NCBI GenBank assembly: GCA_011799875.1 | Contig: CM022302.1 | Span: 180,536,942-180,600,941 of the forward strand | Reading direction: 5' to 3' | Length of the DNA stretch: 64,000 nucleotides | Source: Thinopyrum elongatum | Taxonomy: Eukaryota; Streptophyta; Magnoliopsida; Poales; Poaceae | In this document: piece by piece, positions 1 through 11,838 of the stretch | Layout: every line of letters begins with the position of its first letter | How positions within the stretch are numbered: the stretch's first letter is position 1 | Position numbers and translations under genes: made by a program | The notes under the pieces: model-generated | Databases searched by the model: none | What the model was told of the DNA's origin: nothing | What the model saw: the letters and a program-made list of their open reading frames with translations, nothing else

Positions 1-6
1 AAAAAC

Positions 7-49
7 GGGCCGAACCCGTATACTCGCCGGAATTATACGGGTTCGGCCC
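7..49. repeat. Perfect 16-bp inverted repeat (hairpin)
   Basis: Positions 7-22 (GGGCCGAACCCGTATA) are the exact reverse complement of 34-49, with an 11-nt loop. The hairpin lies 30 bp outside the terminal repeat of the adjacent Harbinger-like element, so it belongs to the older flanking DNA. It may be the end of another DNA transposon, but the left part is outside the window. Confidence 0.8.
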
Positions 50-78
50 TTTTACGGGGTCTACTAGAGATACTCTTA

Positions 79-1842
79 GGCCAACTCCAACCGTCGACCC
101 TAAATAGACGTCCATTTTGTTTGGATTTCGTCCATTTGGGGCGATAAAATGGACGCGTGTCCATTTTTGCCCGTTCGCCGGTGGGTGCCCCGACGCGCGG
201 CCGCATCGCAACTTGTCCACATCGCATACGAACATTTAAAAAAAACTGCCGTATATTTTTAAAAACACACAAAAAACATCATTGAACATTAACGTAAATT
301 TAAAACTGTCCAAACTAGTCCCAGGCGCACAAACATAACTTAAACTAAAAAACATTAAAAAAGGGGATAGATTAGACGCCGCCGCCGTGGTCGTCTTGGA
401 TGTCGCCATCGTCTTCATGCACCGCCGTCCTCGTCCTCGTCCATGGTGAGGTTGACGTACGGTGGTGGCTGCCAGAGGTGGGTCGGTGGCCCCTGTGGTG
501 GCTGCCAGGCCGGAGGCACCTGCACCACCTCCTCCCATGGTGACGACTCCTGCTCTGGTGACCGTGGCGTCGTGGGTGACCATGGCCTGACACCCACCGC
601 ATCGGTCATCTCCGACGCCGTGGACGACCAGCTCCACCTCTGGCCCACCAAGCGCGGGTTCCACGAGGCGATGGGCGGCTCCTCCACCACCTCCTCCTTG
701 ACGGCCATGTCCAGCTCCGAGATGGCGACGTCGCCGGTCGCAGAGAGGGCCAACTGGGTTTCGAGGCCCTCCCATTGGCATTCGTCATGGGTATTCATGG
801 AGTCCTCCATGACCCACCTCATGAGCTTGCCCTCCTCCTCCTCGGTCATGGGAGGTGATGGTGGCGGGGACGGGGACGGAGATGGCGTCGGCGTGAGGTC
901 GCGCACACGTGTACGCCTGCGCGTTTGGGGCGAGCTCAGAGAACGCGCGGGACGCGGCCGCCGGCCGCCGCGGGCTCGGAGGACGACGGCAAAAAAGGAT
1001 TGCCGCCACAGGTCATGCTCGTCGCGGAGCCACGTATCTCACATCGGCGAATCTACGGCGTACCTGTGGTCGTAGAGCAGATCCGGTGGCAGGCGGGGCG
1101 CGGCATTGGTCGATCTCCTCACGGCGGGCGCGGCCGCTCACTGGCACTGGTGGGATTGGCACCCGATCCGCAAAGAGATGCCAATTGGTGGGAAGGTGGG
1201 CATCGCTCCACGGGAGTGGCATCGCCGTCTCCCAATAGCGCCGGCAGATGCCGGCACCGACGTAGGGCTGTCTGCACCACGGGGCCGCCGCCGGCGAGAT
1301 GGCAAACGCGAGCCGCACGGAGCTGGTGGAGCGGCGGTGACCGGAGGACGACCCGGCCTCATGGTTGTGCTTTCCCTTGCTGATCCAATGCCACCCCATG
1401 GCCGCCGACGAGAAGGGGGATGAGAGGAATGCTTGGGCGGCTAGGGTTTGCTCGATCGTGTCGGGGCTCGAGGAGGCAGCTGGGCTCAGAAATGGAAGCT
1501 ATGGACTGGCTTGTCCATGGCTTCCACATTAAGAAGGCTGATGACCGAGCAGCTGGGTGGCTGACAGCCGGGGCCCGCCGCACGTGCGCAGTTAACTTGG
1601 ATGGTGGAGGTAGGTGGACAGCCACCACATGTCCCCAAGGCGGACAAGAAGCGAGCATGTGCGCGACCGTTTACTATCCGTCTGGACACAAACCAGGAGC
1701 AAATTCGCTCTGGAAATGGGGCGGGCCATACGCGAAACGGACAAAATTTGTGGAAGCGGCCGCGCGTTGGGCCGTGGCATTTATCCGTTTAGGTCAAAAC
1801 GGACACACGCGGACCAGATGGGGTCCCTCATTGGATTTGGCC
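79..1842. mobile_element. PIF/Harbinger-like non-autonomous element
   Basis: The left end reads GGCCAACTCCAACC and is preceded by TTA (76-78), the usual 3-bp Harbinger target site. The right end (about 1750-1842) is an imperfect inverted copy ending in TTTGGCC. Both ends are rich in short subterminal GTCCATTT/GTCCGTTT repeats. No transposase is visible inside; one acidic reading frame on the minus strand is the only coding candidate. The right end overlaps the left end of the next element by four bases (GGCC, 1839-1842), so the two elements lie head to tail. The right-end sequence aligns well by eye with that of the second element (14690-14809), so they belong to related families. Confidence 0.65.
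415..849 (-). CDS. Acidic hypothetical protein in Harbinger-like element
   Basis: A 144-residue frame on the minus strand. The ATG at 849 was chosen because the longer frame above it begins at a GTG and adds only a Pro/Ser low-complexity stretch. The product starts with a glutamate-rich segment (MTEEEEGKL), has a middle part rich in Asp, Glu and Val, and ends with a proline/tryptophan-rich tail and an acidic end. I recognise this kind of frame as recurring in Triticeae repeat DNA but know of no function. No catalytic motif is seen. It could be the 3' part of a longer captured gene, because the GC-rich sequence above it (900-1400) has no clean upstream continuation. It could also be a chance frame in GC-rich DNA. 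Confidence 0.4.
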   Translation of the reverse strand: MTEEEEGKLMRWVMEDSMNTHDECQWEGLETQLALSATGDVAISELDMAVKEEVVEEPPIASWNPRLVGQRWSWSSTASEMTDAVGVRPWSPTTPRSPEQESSPWEEVVQVPPAWQPPQGPPTHLWQPPPYVNLTMDEDEDGGA

Positions 1843-2292
1843 AACTCCAACTCCCCAAACGGACGTTTGTTTTGTCCGGATTTTGTCCGTTTGGGTAGGG
1901 AAATGGGCCGTCGTCCGGCTGTTTTCCTGGATGTGTTGGTCGTGCTCCAAACGTGCGGCCGCATCTAGTCCGCCACAGCCTACTGCATCCCCTATATACA
2001 CATTTTAACTATGCATATTGTAAAAATAGTCTCACAACCAAATAAATCAAACACTGCTAATCGTCTTACAAACAAATAGTTCAACATCCAAAAAAACACA
2101 TGAAATAGTTTGACAACCCAATCGAATTGTCAATCAAATCCAAATAGATGGAAATAAAATGAACCGATGAATTTACTGGTTGCCAATGTGATTCCACATG
2201 TGCTCAACCATGTCATCTTGGAGCTGCATGTGAGTATGCCAATCACGCATTTCACGATGGAATTGGGCAAACTGTTCAAACGTTGTCGGTTC

Positions 2293-2629
2293 TTAGTGCT
2301 GAGGCTCAACATTTTCACCTTGAAAATAAAACCCTTGGTCATAGATGTTGTCATCATGCTCATCCTCCACGATCATGTTGTGCATGATCACACATGCAGT
2401 CATCACCTCCCAAAGCTTCTCAGTGCTCCATGTCAGTGCAGGGTTTTGAACGATACCCCATCGAGATTGAAGCCCACCAAAATCATGCTCCACGTCCTTC
2501 CTAGAACTCTCTTGCATTTGGGCAAATCTCTGTCTCTTCTCTCCTTGCAGATTGTCTATTGTCATCACAAGAGTTGACCACCGAGTATAGATACCATTAG
2601 CTTCGTAGTATCCCTTGTTGTAATGGTGG
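2293..2629 (-). pseudogene. PIF/Harbinger transposase, C-terminal part
   Basis: Minus-strand frame, open to a stop at 2293, carrying the conserved end of a DDE_4-type (HARBI1-like) transposase. Visible motifs are the segment SSRKDVEHDFGGLQSRWGIV and the segment LWEVMTACVIMHNMIVEDE. In the family the residue at the Asp-His-Asp position of the first segment is the catalytic glutamate region (usually RKDVERAFGVLQ); here it reads VEHDFGG, so E is kept but neighbours have changed. The frame joins the proximal fragment at 13382 across the Copia insertion: removing the insertion and one target-site copy leaves the frame open. The gene encodes the nuclease that cuts and rejoins the element ends, and is inactive here. 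Confidence 0.85.
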
Positions 2630-4205
2630 TGTAGGATCGAAAGTATGTCTAGAGGGGGTGATTAGACTACTTGACCAAATAAAAATCTAACCCTTTCCCA
2701 ATTTTAGTTGTGGGCAGATTTTAGCAATTAGCACAAGTCAATTAATCAACCTACACATGCAATTCTAAGAGTGTAGCAGCGGAAAGTAAAACATTGCATA
2801 TGAAGGTAAAGGGAAGGGTTTGGAGAAAGCAAACGCAATGGAGACACGGAGATTTTTGGCGTGGTTCTGATAGGTGGTGCTATCGTACATCCACATTGAT
2901 GGAGACTTCAACCCACGAAGGGTAACGGCTGCGCGAGTCCACGGAGGGCTCCACCCACGAAGGGTCCACGAAGAATCAACCTTGTCTATCCCACCATGAC
3001 CATCGCCCACGAAGGACTTGCCTCACCCGGGTAGATCTTCACGAAGTAGGCGATCTCCTTGCCCTTACAAACTTCTTGGTTCAACTCCACATGTTGACGG
3101 AGGCTCCCAAGTGACACCTAACCAATCTAGGAGACACCACTCTCCAAAAGGTAATAAATGGTGTGTTGATGATGAACTCCTTGCTCTTGTGCTTCAAATG
3201 ATAGTCTCCCCAACACTCAACTCTCTCTCACAGATTTGGATACGGTGGAAAGATATTTTGAGTGGAAAGCAACTTGGGGAAGGCTAGAAATCAAGATTCT
3301 TGTGCTAGGATTGGAATATCTTGATCTCAACACATGAGTAGGTGGTTCTCTCTCAGAAAATGTATGGTGTAAGTGTAGGCACGTTCTGATGGCTCTCTCT
3401 CATATGGAGAAGGGGGTGGAGGGGTATATATAGCCTCCACACAAAATCCAACCGTTACACACATTTGACCAATCTCGGTGAGACCGAATGGGTAAACTCG
3501 GTGGGGCCGGTTAGTTCAAAATGTGAACGTTAGGAATCTCGGTGGGACCGACTGGAACAACTCGGTGGGACCGATGTGCTAGGGCTTAGGGCAAACCGCA
3601 TCTCGGTGGTGCCGATTGCATCAACTCGGTGAGACCGAAGTGAAGCAATAAGGCAATAGAGACTTGGTCAAGCCATCTCGGTGGGGCCGATTGCAATTTC
3701 GGTGAGACCGAATTAATTGCAACAGATAACAGGGAGTTGGCAAGGCCATCTCGGTGAGACCGAGATCCGTATCGGTGTGACCGAACTATTAGGGTTTCTG
3801 GCTGTGGCTATGTCATATGAACTCGGTGGCGTCGGATAGAAAGAATCGGTGGGGCCGAGTTGGAGTTTAGGGTTTTGACATATTTGGATGGAGAAAGTGG
3901 TTGAGGGTTTTGGAGCAATATCACTAAGCATTTGAGCAAGCAAGCCATTAAGCAACACCTCATCCCCTTTTAATAGTATTGGCTTTCCTATAGACTCAAT
4001 GTGATCTTGGATCACTAAAACAAAGATGAAGAGTCTTGAGCTTTTGCCAATGTGTGTCCTTAGCATTTTGAGGGGTCCACATCTCTAGTCCATGCCATGC
4101 CATTCATTGAACTTCCTGAAATATTTATCTTAAATGGATATTAGTTCAATGAGCTATATGTTGTTATGAATTACCAAAACCACCCGAGGATTAGTTGCAC
4201 TTTCA
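2630..4205 (-). repeat. Copia 3' LTR (1576 bp)
   Basis: On the minus strand the LTR runs TGAAAGTGCAACTAATCC... to ...CGATCCTACA, so it has the canonical TG...CA ends. It matches 11839-13381 throughout, apart from small indels and many transitions. It contains about a dozen TCGGTnnnACCGA dyads (3474-3860) and a TATATATA box in an inverted repeat near 3425-3450. The CpG sites of the dyads are better kept in this copy than in the 5' LTR. Confidence 0.9.
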
Positions 4206-4221
4206 ATCTCTCCCTTTTTGG
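4206..4221 (-). other. Polypurine tract of the Copia element
   Basis: Read on the minus strand, CCAAAAAGGGAGAGAT directly precedes the 3' LTR start TGAAAG. This is the expected place and composition for the plus-strand primer, and it fixes the element's orientation as minus. Confidence 0.85.
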
Positions 4222-4574
4222 TAATTGATGACAACATATAGATCAAAGCTTCGACAAATGATAAAATGAATGAAATACATCACCGCTTTGAGAAGTATGT
4301 GATAAGCAAGAGCTCCCCCTAAATTTGTGCATTATTTAAAATTTGCGTTTGAATGCAAATGTACAATTGATTAGGATCATGGGTCACTCTTCCATTTCAC
4401 ATACATCTTGGTGGAGCGCACAAAATGATAAGAGTAAAATAACATGCACGCATCACCAAAGATACAAGTGAGTGATCATACACAGACAATCATAGAGATA
4501 GGCATATAAGCACACATTAAGCATAGTATGATATGCTGTAGTCGTCGCCATATTCAATATGTCACTTAGTCATA

Positions 4575-4943
<369 letters not shown>

Positions 4944-5120
4944 TCACCAGGTTGTCTCTTTCCTGCTCATGGATTCAGCACGCAGTTTAAAAGGTTGACC
5001 TTTTTGGGAATCTCCGGATCTATGCTTATTTTCAACTCCTCGAAGCATTTCATCGCTTGCTACGCCCTTCCTCGTCTCTGGGTGCCTAGGTATCCACCGC
5101 AAGCCTTTCCTCTTTTGAAC
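4944..5120 (-). pseudogene. rrn23: Plastid 23S rRNA, 5' end fragment
   Basis: The minus strand reads like the first about 175 bp of chloroplast 23S rRNA, including GGTGGATACCTAGGCACCCA and the AGACAACCTGGTGAA segment where the match stops. A few scattered substitutions mark it as an old copy. The homology breaks abruptly at 4944 against the nad7-side DNA. The piece may have come straight from the plastid or from plastid DNA already present in the mitochondrial genome. Confidence 0.85.
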
Positions 5121-5303
5121 CTCGCCATTAACATTAAGGCTATGCCATCCTAAGGTGCTACTAAATGGAAGGATCTTATCAACGTCCATGAATGTGAAAT
5201 CATAGATCGAACTGACGAATTGGCAAAATTCGGTGCTATCGCTATCATAGTATCCGCTAAGTTCACGGGCTGGAGATAAGCGGACTCGAACCGCTGACAT
5301 CCG
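5121..5303 (-). pseudogene. trnA-UGC: Plastid trnA-UGC 3' exon and trnA-rrn23 spacer
   Basis: The minus strand at 5271-5303 reads GCGGATGTCAGCGGTTCGAG followed by TCCGCTTATCTCCA, the 3' exon of the intron-containing plastid trnA(UGC). The 5121-5270 interval is the spacer leading into 23S rRNA (for example TTCATGGACGTTGATAAGATC-like sequence with small indels). The tRNA is incomplete: the 5' exon and intron are absent, and the homology stops at 5303. Confidence 0.8.
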
Positions 5304-5707
5304 CCTTCCCTATAAAGGAGCCGAAATACCTTGCTTACGTATCATTGGAAAGTGCATTAACATAAATATGACAGTAAGCAGAGGCAGTACAAAGGTATGT
5401 AAACTATAAAAATGAGTCAAAGTGGATTGGCCCACACTAGCACTTCCGCGTAGAGGTAGTCAAATTGGATCAGTGATCGATTTCTAGGTTTCGTCATAAA
5501 CCTAATTGGTTACTTCCAATTACGTAAATCAATAGTTCAAACCGCACTCAAAGGTAGGGCATTTCCCATTGATATAGGAACTTTTGTACCAAAAACAATC
5601 CACATGATCACACAAGGTATCTCATGAGCATAACACAATAAGTAGCATCAAGTAGCATCAACCAAACAAGTAGCAAGGAAAATAAAAACCAACAAAGAAG
5701 CAAAAGA

Positions 5708-5726
5708 CTCTCTCTCTCTCTCTCTC
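5708..5726. repeat. (CT)n microsatellite
   Basis: Nineteen bases of uninterrupted CT repeat lie about 80 bp past the end of the env-like gene, inside the Copia element. It is possibly a slippage-expanded polypyrimidine stretch. Confidence 0.9.
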
Positions 5727-5806
5727 AGCCTATGATCTATACACTTTCTCCCCCTTTGGCAACAAGTTACCAAAAAGTTTGAAAACGTATAGTGCTATAC
5801 GACACT

Positions 5807-7920
5807 CTAGGCACGATCTCCGGGAGTTCCTGAAGGGGTCTTCTGGCTTGTTGCTCCGGTGTGCGTAGATGGCGTTGAGAGAAAGGCTTCTGCAAATGCT
5901 TTAGCTGATGTCTGTTGAGTAGGTGGGGTTGACACTGGTGGTGGCACAGTGGCAGTGGCGGCAGGAGTAGAGTGAGTAGGCCTAGTTTCTGCAAATGGCT
6001 CAGCAGTAGACCTGGGTGCCCTTGGCACAGTCGGAAATCTGTCAGTCGTAGGTCTGTCATCTCTGTCCTCAGCATCAACTCTCAGCTTCTCAACAATGGA
6101 TTGGATCTCTGTGACCTTGACATCAAGATTATACATCTTATCTTCAACAATCCACTCTAGGCTCTCCTGATTCTTAGTTAAGTTGGCCAGACTCTTCTCA
6201 ATCCTCAGAGTTGCTTCTAGCAGATATGTGAGTTGATCTTGCTTAGTCTTGAGATTGACAATTGAAGCATCTGGAGCACTTGCTGCCTTTGCTGCTTTAG
6301 CAACCTTTGCCTTCTCAGCCTTCTCATGGGCCTCAACTGATGTTGGATGTGAAGCATCCATCACCACTTCATTGTCCTCAAATTCTGGCCTAAGAGGAAG
6401 ATGCTCTCTGTCAAGTAGATATGTGCCAGTTCCAACCTTTGAATTGATCAACACTTGAAAATGTGGAGCATATCCACATGACCTCTTTTGGTCTGCAGCT
6501 GTCCTCTTGATTGTCTCTACAATCAGGCTCATGACCTTGAATTTTTGCGATATATCAAACAAATGCAGCAGGTTGATGGAATGGACACGGATCATTCTTT
6601 CATCTCCAGACTTGGGCAACAAGGTATGCCTCAAGATATAGTTGGTGGTGGCCAAACCAGGAAGCAGATAATAGATAGAGCCAAACTTGTGAGTCTCCAG
6701 AGCATTATCAGGAATGGTCTTGTACATGTGAGCCATAGTGTTATGATCCATCCTGGGTTTGCCATAGACTTCTGTGTCATTTTCTCCTTCTTCTGGGGCA
6801 TGGATAAGTGCAGCCCACTCTGAGATTGATGACTGGTATCTAGTGCCCTCAGTCATCCAAACTATCTTTCCATCTGGGTAAAAATGTGCAGTGGAGTAAA
6901 ATTGCATCACCATTTTATCATTCCACTTGGTGAGCTCTTGTCCAACAAATGCATCAACTCCAGTCAACCTGAAGCTCTCATGAACGTGGGGTAAGTAGTC
7001 CTCATTGGCATCTATGTACTTCCAATCCACCCACTTCATATCACTCACAATTGGCTTCTTATCAAGCAAAACTTTCTCATAGAAGTCTTGCTGTTCTCTG
7101 GTGTGGAAATAATAATCAACAACAGTCTTTCTCCTTGTAGCATATGGATTAGCTTTTCTCCAGGCTCTCAATCCAGAGTCCTTCCTCAACTTCATGTTCT
7201 CAGCCACTAGATGTCCATCATCATGGTCTGGAATCTTGGGCTTCAATTTTCTGAGCACTTGGGGCTCCTCATCTTCTTGAACTTCTCGCACTGGGCCTTG
7301 TTCTTCTCTGCAGCAGGTATGTTCCTAGTGGATCTCTTTGGAGCTGTAGTTTTGGGTGCAGAAGCTGGAGCTCTGGGCTTGGGCTTGGAGGGTGCACTAG
7401 CAGACTTCATGGCATCACCCATGAGCTTCTGAGTCTTGGCAGGGGGTGCAGCTGGTTCCTCCTCCTCCTCTTCTTCATCCCTCATCAAGGATGGTCTGCC
7501 AATCACTCTGGCAATATTTTTCTTGACTCTCTCTTTCCTCTTCTTCTTCCCATCAGCAGCTTATCCTTCCTCTCTTGGATCAAGAGTGAACTCCATAGTC
7601 TCTTGTGTAGCAGTTGACTTTCTGGCCTTTGACATAGGAACTCTCTTAGGAGGAGGTTTCTTCTGAAGACATGGCTTGGTGGCAGCAGCTGCAGCATACT
7701 CTTTCTTAAGCACCTTCTTCTTTGAGGTTACTTCCTCTTCAACCACAAAGTCTTCATCCTCACTCTCTGAGGTTCTCTTCTTTCTCTGTCTAGTAGCAGC
7801 TTTAGACAGATTGCTAGGAGTGCTTCTACTGCCATCATCATAGCTACTGCTAGGGCTTGTACCCTCACCGAGGTTGACTTGCTCCTCTGACCTATTCTGG
7901 CTGTCACTTGCTTCATACAT
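5807..7920 (-). pseudogene. Env-like ORF of SIRE-type Copia (plant transposon protein)
   Basis: The minus-strand gene starts at ATG 7920 and ends at 5807, about 700 codons. One in-frame TAA (7561-7563) and one frameshift (between 7291 and 7243) break it; the last 494 codons are open. From N to C there is an Asp/Ser-rich start, a Lys/Glu-rich basic part with poly-Glu and Ala-Pro-Lys repeats, a globular region with the conserved-looking segments ANPYATRRKTVVDYYFHTRE, KWVDWKYID and ESFRLTGVDAFVGQ, a predicted coiled coil near the end (LTYLLEATLRIEKSLANLTK), and a Pro/Thr/Ser-rich tail. Such frames occupy the env position in SIRE/Maximus elements. I see no signal peptide or clear membrane segment, so an envelope role is doubtful. 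Confidence 0.75.
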
Positions 7921-9568
7921 CTTTGCAAACTAACCCTGTGAATAGATAGGTATGGGCAGAGTGGATGAGCATCACAAAAAGCAACTTGTTTTTCAAAAAA
8001 TTGAGTCAAAATCTTAGTTTTAGTTTTCTGCAGAAAGCATTTCGGAGCTACCGATATGAAAATCTCGGTGACACCGCAGCACTTAACAGAGTCTAAACAT
8101 ACAGCATCGGTCAGACCGAGTTGCAATTCGGCGACTCCGAGATGCTAGGGTTTCATTGAGAATTTGCTTTCGGTCTCACCGATCAGTACACTTCGGTCAG
8201 ACTGAGTTCTACTTAGTGCAATGGCCAGGGCCAATCGGTGGGACCGAGAACTTTATTTTGGTCGGTTCGAGATGAGCTCGGCGGAAACCTAACCCTATGA
8301 TTTTTCATCGAATCTAATCTAAAGGAACTTTTTGTTGGATAGAATGTTTTCATACGTGGAAAGAAAGTAGGCAAAAACTTTGTGCAATGAATCGGAAAGG
8401 GGAATAGGCACAAAGTGGTCGAATCGTACCCTAACTTGGTGACGATTCGCTACGGCGGCGGCAGCGGTGGAGAAATCCGTTGACGACGGCGGAGACCTGT
8501 GGCGGAGGTGCACAGGCGGAGACGACGATGATCCAGAGACCAAGGGGCGGCAGCAATGGGGCGCGGGCTCGAGAGGTTTGAAGGAATTTTCAACCGAACG
8601 GGCCGCGGAGTCTATATACCCATACGCTGTCGGTGGCACCGAATGAATGTCTCGATGGTGCCGAGATGCAAAACTGCGTGCAGTTACTGCAACTCGGTGA
8701 GACCGATTCATTCTAACCGGTAGCACCGAGATAAAAACCTAGATCAATCTAGTGATTTTGGTGGGACCGAGTATGAGTGTGTTGGTCTGACCGAAATTCA
8801 CAAGAAGGTTTTGGAAGGCAGCCCTTGACGGATCGGTGACTCCGAGTGCTCCTCACCCGGAGGGTCCGAAAAAGACTTATTCAATTTTTGTGATGTAGCA
8901 TGAATAGAGTTTGAGAAGAGAAAAATCATAGATAGCTAGAGAAGGTTCTTAGGCATTCTTGTCCATCCATTTGGCCAATAAAAAACAAACAATCAAAACC
9001 ACAAATGGATGTCCTCGAATGGAGAAATTATGCAACCAACATACTCACACAATAAGATAGCAAATGAAATATGTGACAAAGCATGCACAAACAATTCTAT
9101 CATCTATCAAGCAATTGGCGATGACTAGGTCATCTATATATGAGTGTATTGACTTAGGAGTCAAATGAGAACATTTGATCATAGGTCAGACTCATCATTT
9201 AAGCACAAGTGGGGTTACCACTTTTACATAAAGCATTGATGTGTTCACACCATTAGAGTTGCTTTAGCTCAATTCTTAGAGCAAAGCTCCCCCTAGATGT
9301 GATATCCCCCCTAAGAGGGATGAACTAACCTTGGGTTTTGTCGATGATGACTTCATGTAGATAGTGAAGATGTGGATGCTCAATGTTGATGTAGATCTTT
9401 TGGAGCAATCCATTGGAGTGTTGCACTTTCAATACCTTGTCCCTTGTCTTACCAACAAGAGGGTTTGTGACTCCATGAACTAGTGCAAGATATGAAAGTT
9501 GATTGCACAAGTCCTCACCAAAATGAATATGAGTGAAGTATGTTGGCGGAGTCACCCTCAAGAACGCT
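7921..9568 (-). other. gag-to-env interval without pol
   Basis: This 1.65-kb stretch should hold protease, integrase, reverse transcriptase and RNase H in a complete Copia element. I find none of their motifs on either strand. A short open stretch (9325-9561, minus) follows gag directly and has no recognisable domain. The part from 8040 to 8870 is packed with TCGGTnnnACCGA-type dyads like those of the LTRs. The absence of pol remnants suggests a clean loss or a family that never had pol. Confidence 0.7.
8040..8870. repeat. Array of TCGGTnnnACCGA dyads
   Basis: About 14 copies or near copies of a 13-bp dyad (arms TCGGT and ACCGA, 3-nt spacer) are scattered with no fixed period. Exact examples are TCGGTCAGACCGA, TCGGTCTCACCGA, TCGGTGGGACCGA and TCGGTGGCACCGA. 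The same motif fills part of both LTRs. Each copy could bind a dimeric protein or fold as a short hairpin. The array lies before the env-like gene, where a second promoter could be. Confidence 0.75.
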
Positions 9569-11754
9569 CTAGTTCTTCTTCTTTGGGATCCACATCAACT
9601 TGATGGGAATCCTTGGAGTTGTAGTCGTACTTGATGATGTAGAGCTTGACGTAGTCTTGGGAACCCACTTGACCATGGCCTTAGGAGCTTCTTCAAATGA
9701 GTCAATCTCCTCTTGAAACTTGTCCTTGCCTTTTAGCTTGTGGTCTTGTGGTGGAAGATCGTCTTGAGCTTGTGTTCCCTTGAAGGAAGTGGGGTCATAC
9801 TTATCTTGTTGAGGAACAAACTTCGTCTTGGGGTATTGATCTTCTTCCCACTCAACTCCATTGGCATTGAACTTTCGTTCAAAACCAACACCTTGATTCT
9901 TCCGGTGCCTTCCTTGCTTGTGTACGATTTCCTCAAATTGTTTACTCCCGGCAAGGCTCTTGTAAACACCTTTCTCTATGATTCCCTTCAATAAGCTATT
10001 TTCGTGCTCAAGTGTTACTTGGCTAAGAGAATCATTAGTGGAATCAAGAGAACTACTAGAAGCAACAATATTGGATTTAACATGGTTATTGTTACTACTA
10101 GAGGAAGAATCTTTCTTGCTCTTATTGCTAGATTTTACTTGTGGCATATAAGTAGACAAGAGAAGACATTTGGCAAGATAAGAAGAACTCTTCTTTCGAA
10201 GATCATCATTGATAGCTTTTAGGAACTCATGCTCTTGCTCTAAATTTAGCTTCTCAAAGCGTAGCTTCTCGTGAGTCTTTAGGAGCTCTCTATGATCCCT
10301 AGAGTTGTTTCATGAGCTAACTTAAGAGTGTTTAGTTCTTTAGTTAGACGCTCAATCTCCTTCTTATCATTGTCATTCGTTTCATCTTGATTAGCATGAT
10401 TACTAGCAAATTCATCATAGTTTTCATCACTAGTGTTGTCAACAAGTAAATCATCATCACCTAGCAAATCATCTACATCACTATTGAAATCAACATACTC
10501 GGGGTGTGATACCTTATGGCCTTTAGCCATGAAGCATCTTCCAATTCCTTCATTTGGTGAGTCAAATATTTCGTAGGAGTTGGATGACACTAGTGCAAGA
10601 CCGACAACACCTTCATCTTGAGTATAATCAGAGTCGGAGTGATAGCTTCTCTCGGAGTAGTTGTCGGAGTCGGAACCGGATACCCATTCACCAATGTGAG
10701 CTTGATGTCTTCGTCTTGTGTAGCTCTTTGATGACTTGTCCTTCCTTTCCGCATCCTTGCTTCTATGAGAGGGTCTTCGTTCATAACGATCATCTCTACT
10801 CCTTCTCTCTCTTGGAGGTGCTTCATCTCTTTTACTCCTCCTTTTTGGTGAATCTTCTCTTTTCTTGTAGGGAGCCGTACACTCATTGGAGTAGTGTCCG
10901 GGTCTTCCACAACTGTAGCAATTACGATCACGACTAGAAGATCTTTTGTCATTGTAGGACATTGACTTGGAGCTTCTCTCTGTGCTTCTATTCTTGTAGA
11001 ACTTGTTGAAGTTCTTCACCATTAAGCTCAATTATTCATTGGAGACTTTCTTCTCACTTGATGTTGTAGGAGCATCACTTGAAGCTTTGTAAGCACCACT
11101 TGACTTGTTGTGGAGCTCTTCCTTATCCTTGAGTGACATCTCATGAGCAACAATTCTACCAATGACTTCCGTGGGCTTGAGATCTTTGTAATTGGGCATC
11201 ATTTGGATCAAGGTGCACACGATATCATATTTTCCATCCAAGGCTCTTATGATCTTCTTGATGATGAATTTGTCGCTCATCTCTTCATTTCCTAAGCCGG
11301 CAATCTCATTTGTGATGAGAGCAAGCCTAGAGTACATTTCGGCGACTCCTTCACCATCCTTCATCTTGAACTTGTCAAGTTGACTTTGAAGCACATCCAA
11401 CTTGGATTCCTTGACGGACTCGGTACCTTCGTGCATATCAACCAAAGTATCCCAAATTTCCTTTGCATTCTCAAGGCGGCTGATTTTGTTGAATTCTTCG
11501 GGACACAATCCATTGAAGAGAATATCGCAAGCTTGAGCGTTGTATTGCAACATCTTCATTTCTTCCGTTGATGCTTCATGATCCGGTTCATTTCCATCCT
11601 CGAAGAAATCACCTTGCAAGCTAATATGCACAATAGCCCAAATGGTGGGGTTATGACCAAGAATATGCATTTTCATCTTATGCTTCCAACTAACAAAATT
11701 AGTACCATCAAAGTAAGGACCTCTACGGTGGTAATTTCCCTCGCTAGACGCCAT
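9569..11754 (-). pseudogene. Copia gag polyprotein
   Basis: The minus-strand gene begins at ATG 11754 (MASSEGNYHRRGPYFDGTNF), about 70 bp after the primer site, and ends at 9569. The N-terminal half has the UBN2/retrotransposon gag pattern, with the motifs NFVSWKHKM, AKEIWDTLVDMHEGTESVKE and LQSQLDKFKMKDGEGVAEMY. A CCHC zinc knuckle (CYSCGRPGHYSNEC) follows near codon 290, then a Ser/Arg- and Asp-rich stretch and a C-terminal part ending IKLMWIPKKKN. There is one in-frame TAA just above 11031 and one frameshift between 10279 and 10159. Gag builds the particle that packages element RNA. With pol missing, this is the only structural gene left besides the env-like one. Confidence 0.85.
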
Positions 11755-11823
11755 ACTCTCCTAGGTTGTAAAACCAAGGCTGTGATCACCAAAACTATGG
11801 AAATCAAGGCAAATGGAGACCAA

Positions 11824-11837
11824 AGCTCTGATACCAA
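11824..11837 (-). other. Primer-binding site, initiator tRNA-Met
   Basis: The minus strand reads TTGGTATCAGAGCT directly inside the 5' LTR (separated by one or two bases). This matches the 3' end complement of initiator methionine tRNA used by most plant Copia elements. Confidence 0.9.
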
Positions 11838-11838
11838 T

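Noticed and set aside
443..1968. Several long plus-strand frames in the first 2 kb
   Set aside because: They overlap each other and the minus-strand frame in GC-rich DNA, have no recognisable domain and look like composition artefacts.
2130..2577. Plus-strand frame opposite the Harbinger transposase end
   Set aside because: It is the antisense shadow of the transposase; peptide similarity supports the minus strand.
5271..5303. A tRNA gene
   Set aside because: Only the 3' exon of plastid trnA-UGC is present; the 5' exon and most of the cloverleaf are missing, so it cannot make a tRNA.
5807..7920. A true viral-type envelope protein
   Set aside because: The position is env-like, but no signal peptide, membrane segment or cleavage site is visible; only the neutral name env-like is kept.
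11192..11571. Plus-strand frames opposite Copia gag
   Set aside because: They are complements of the gag frame, with no domain of their own.
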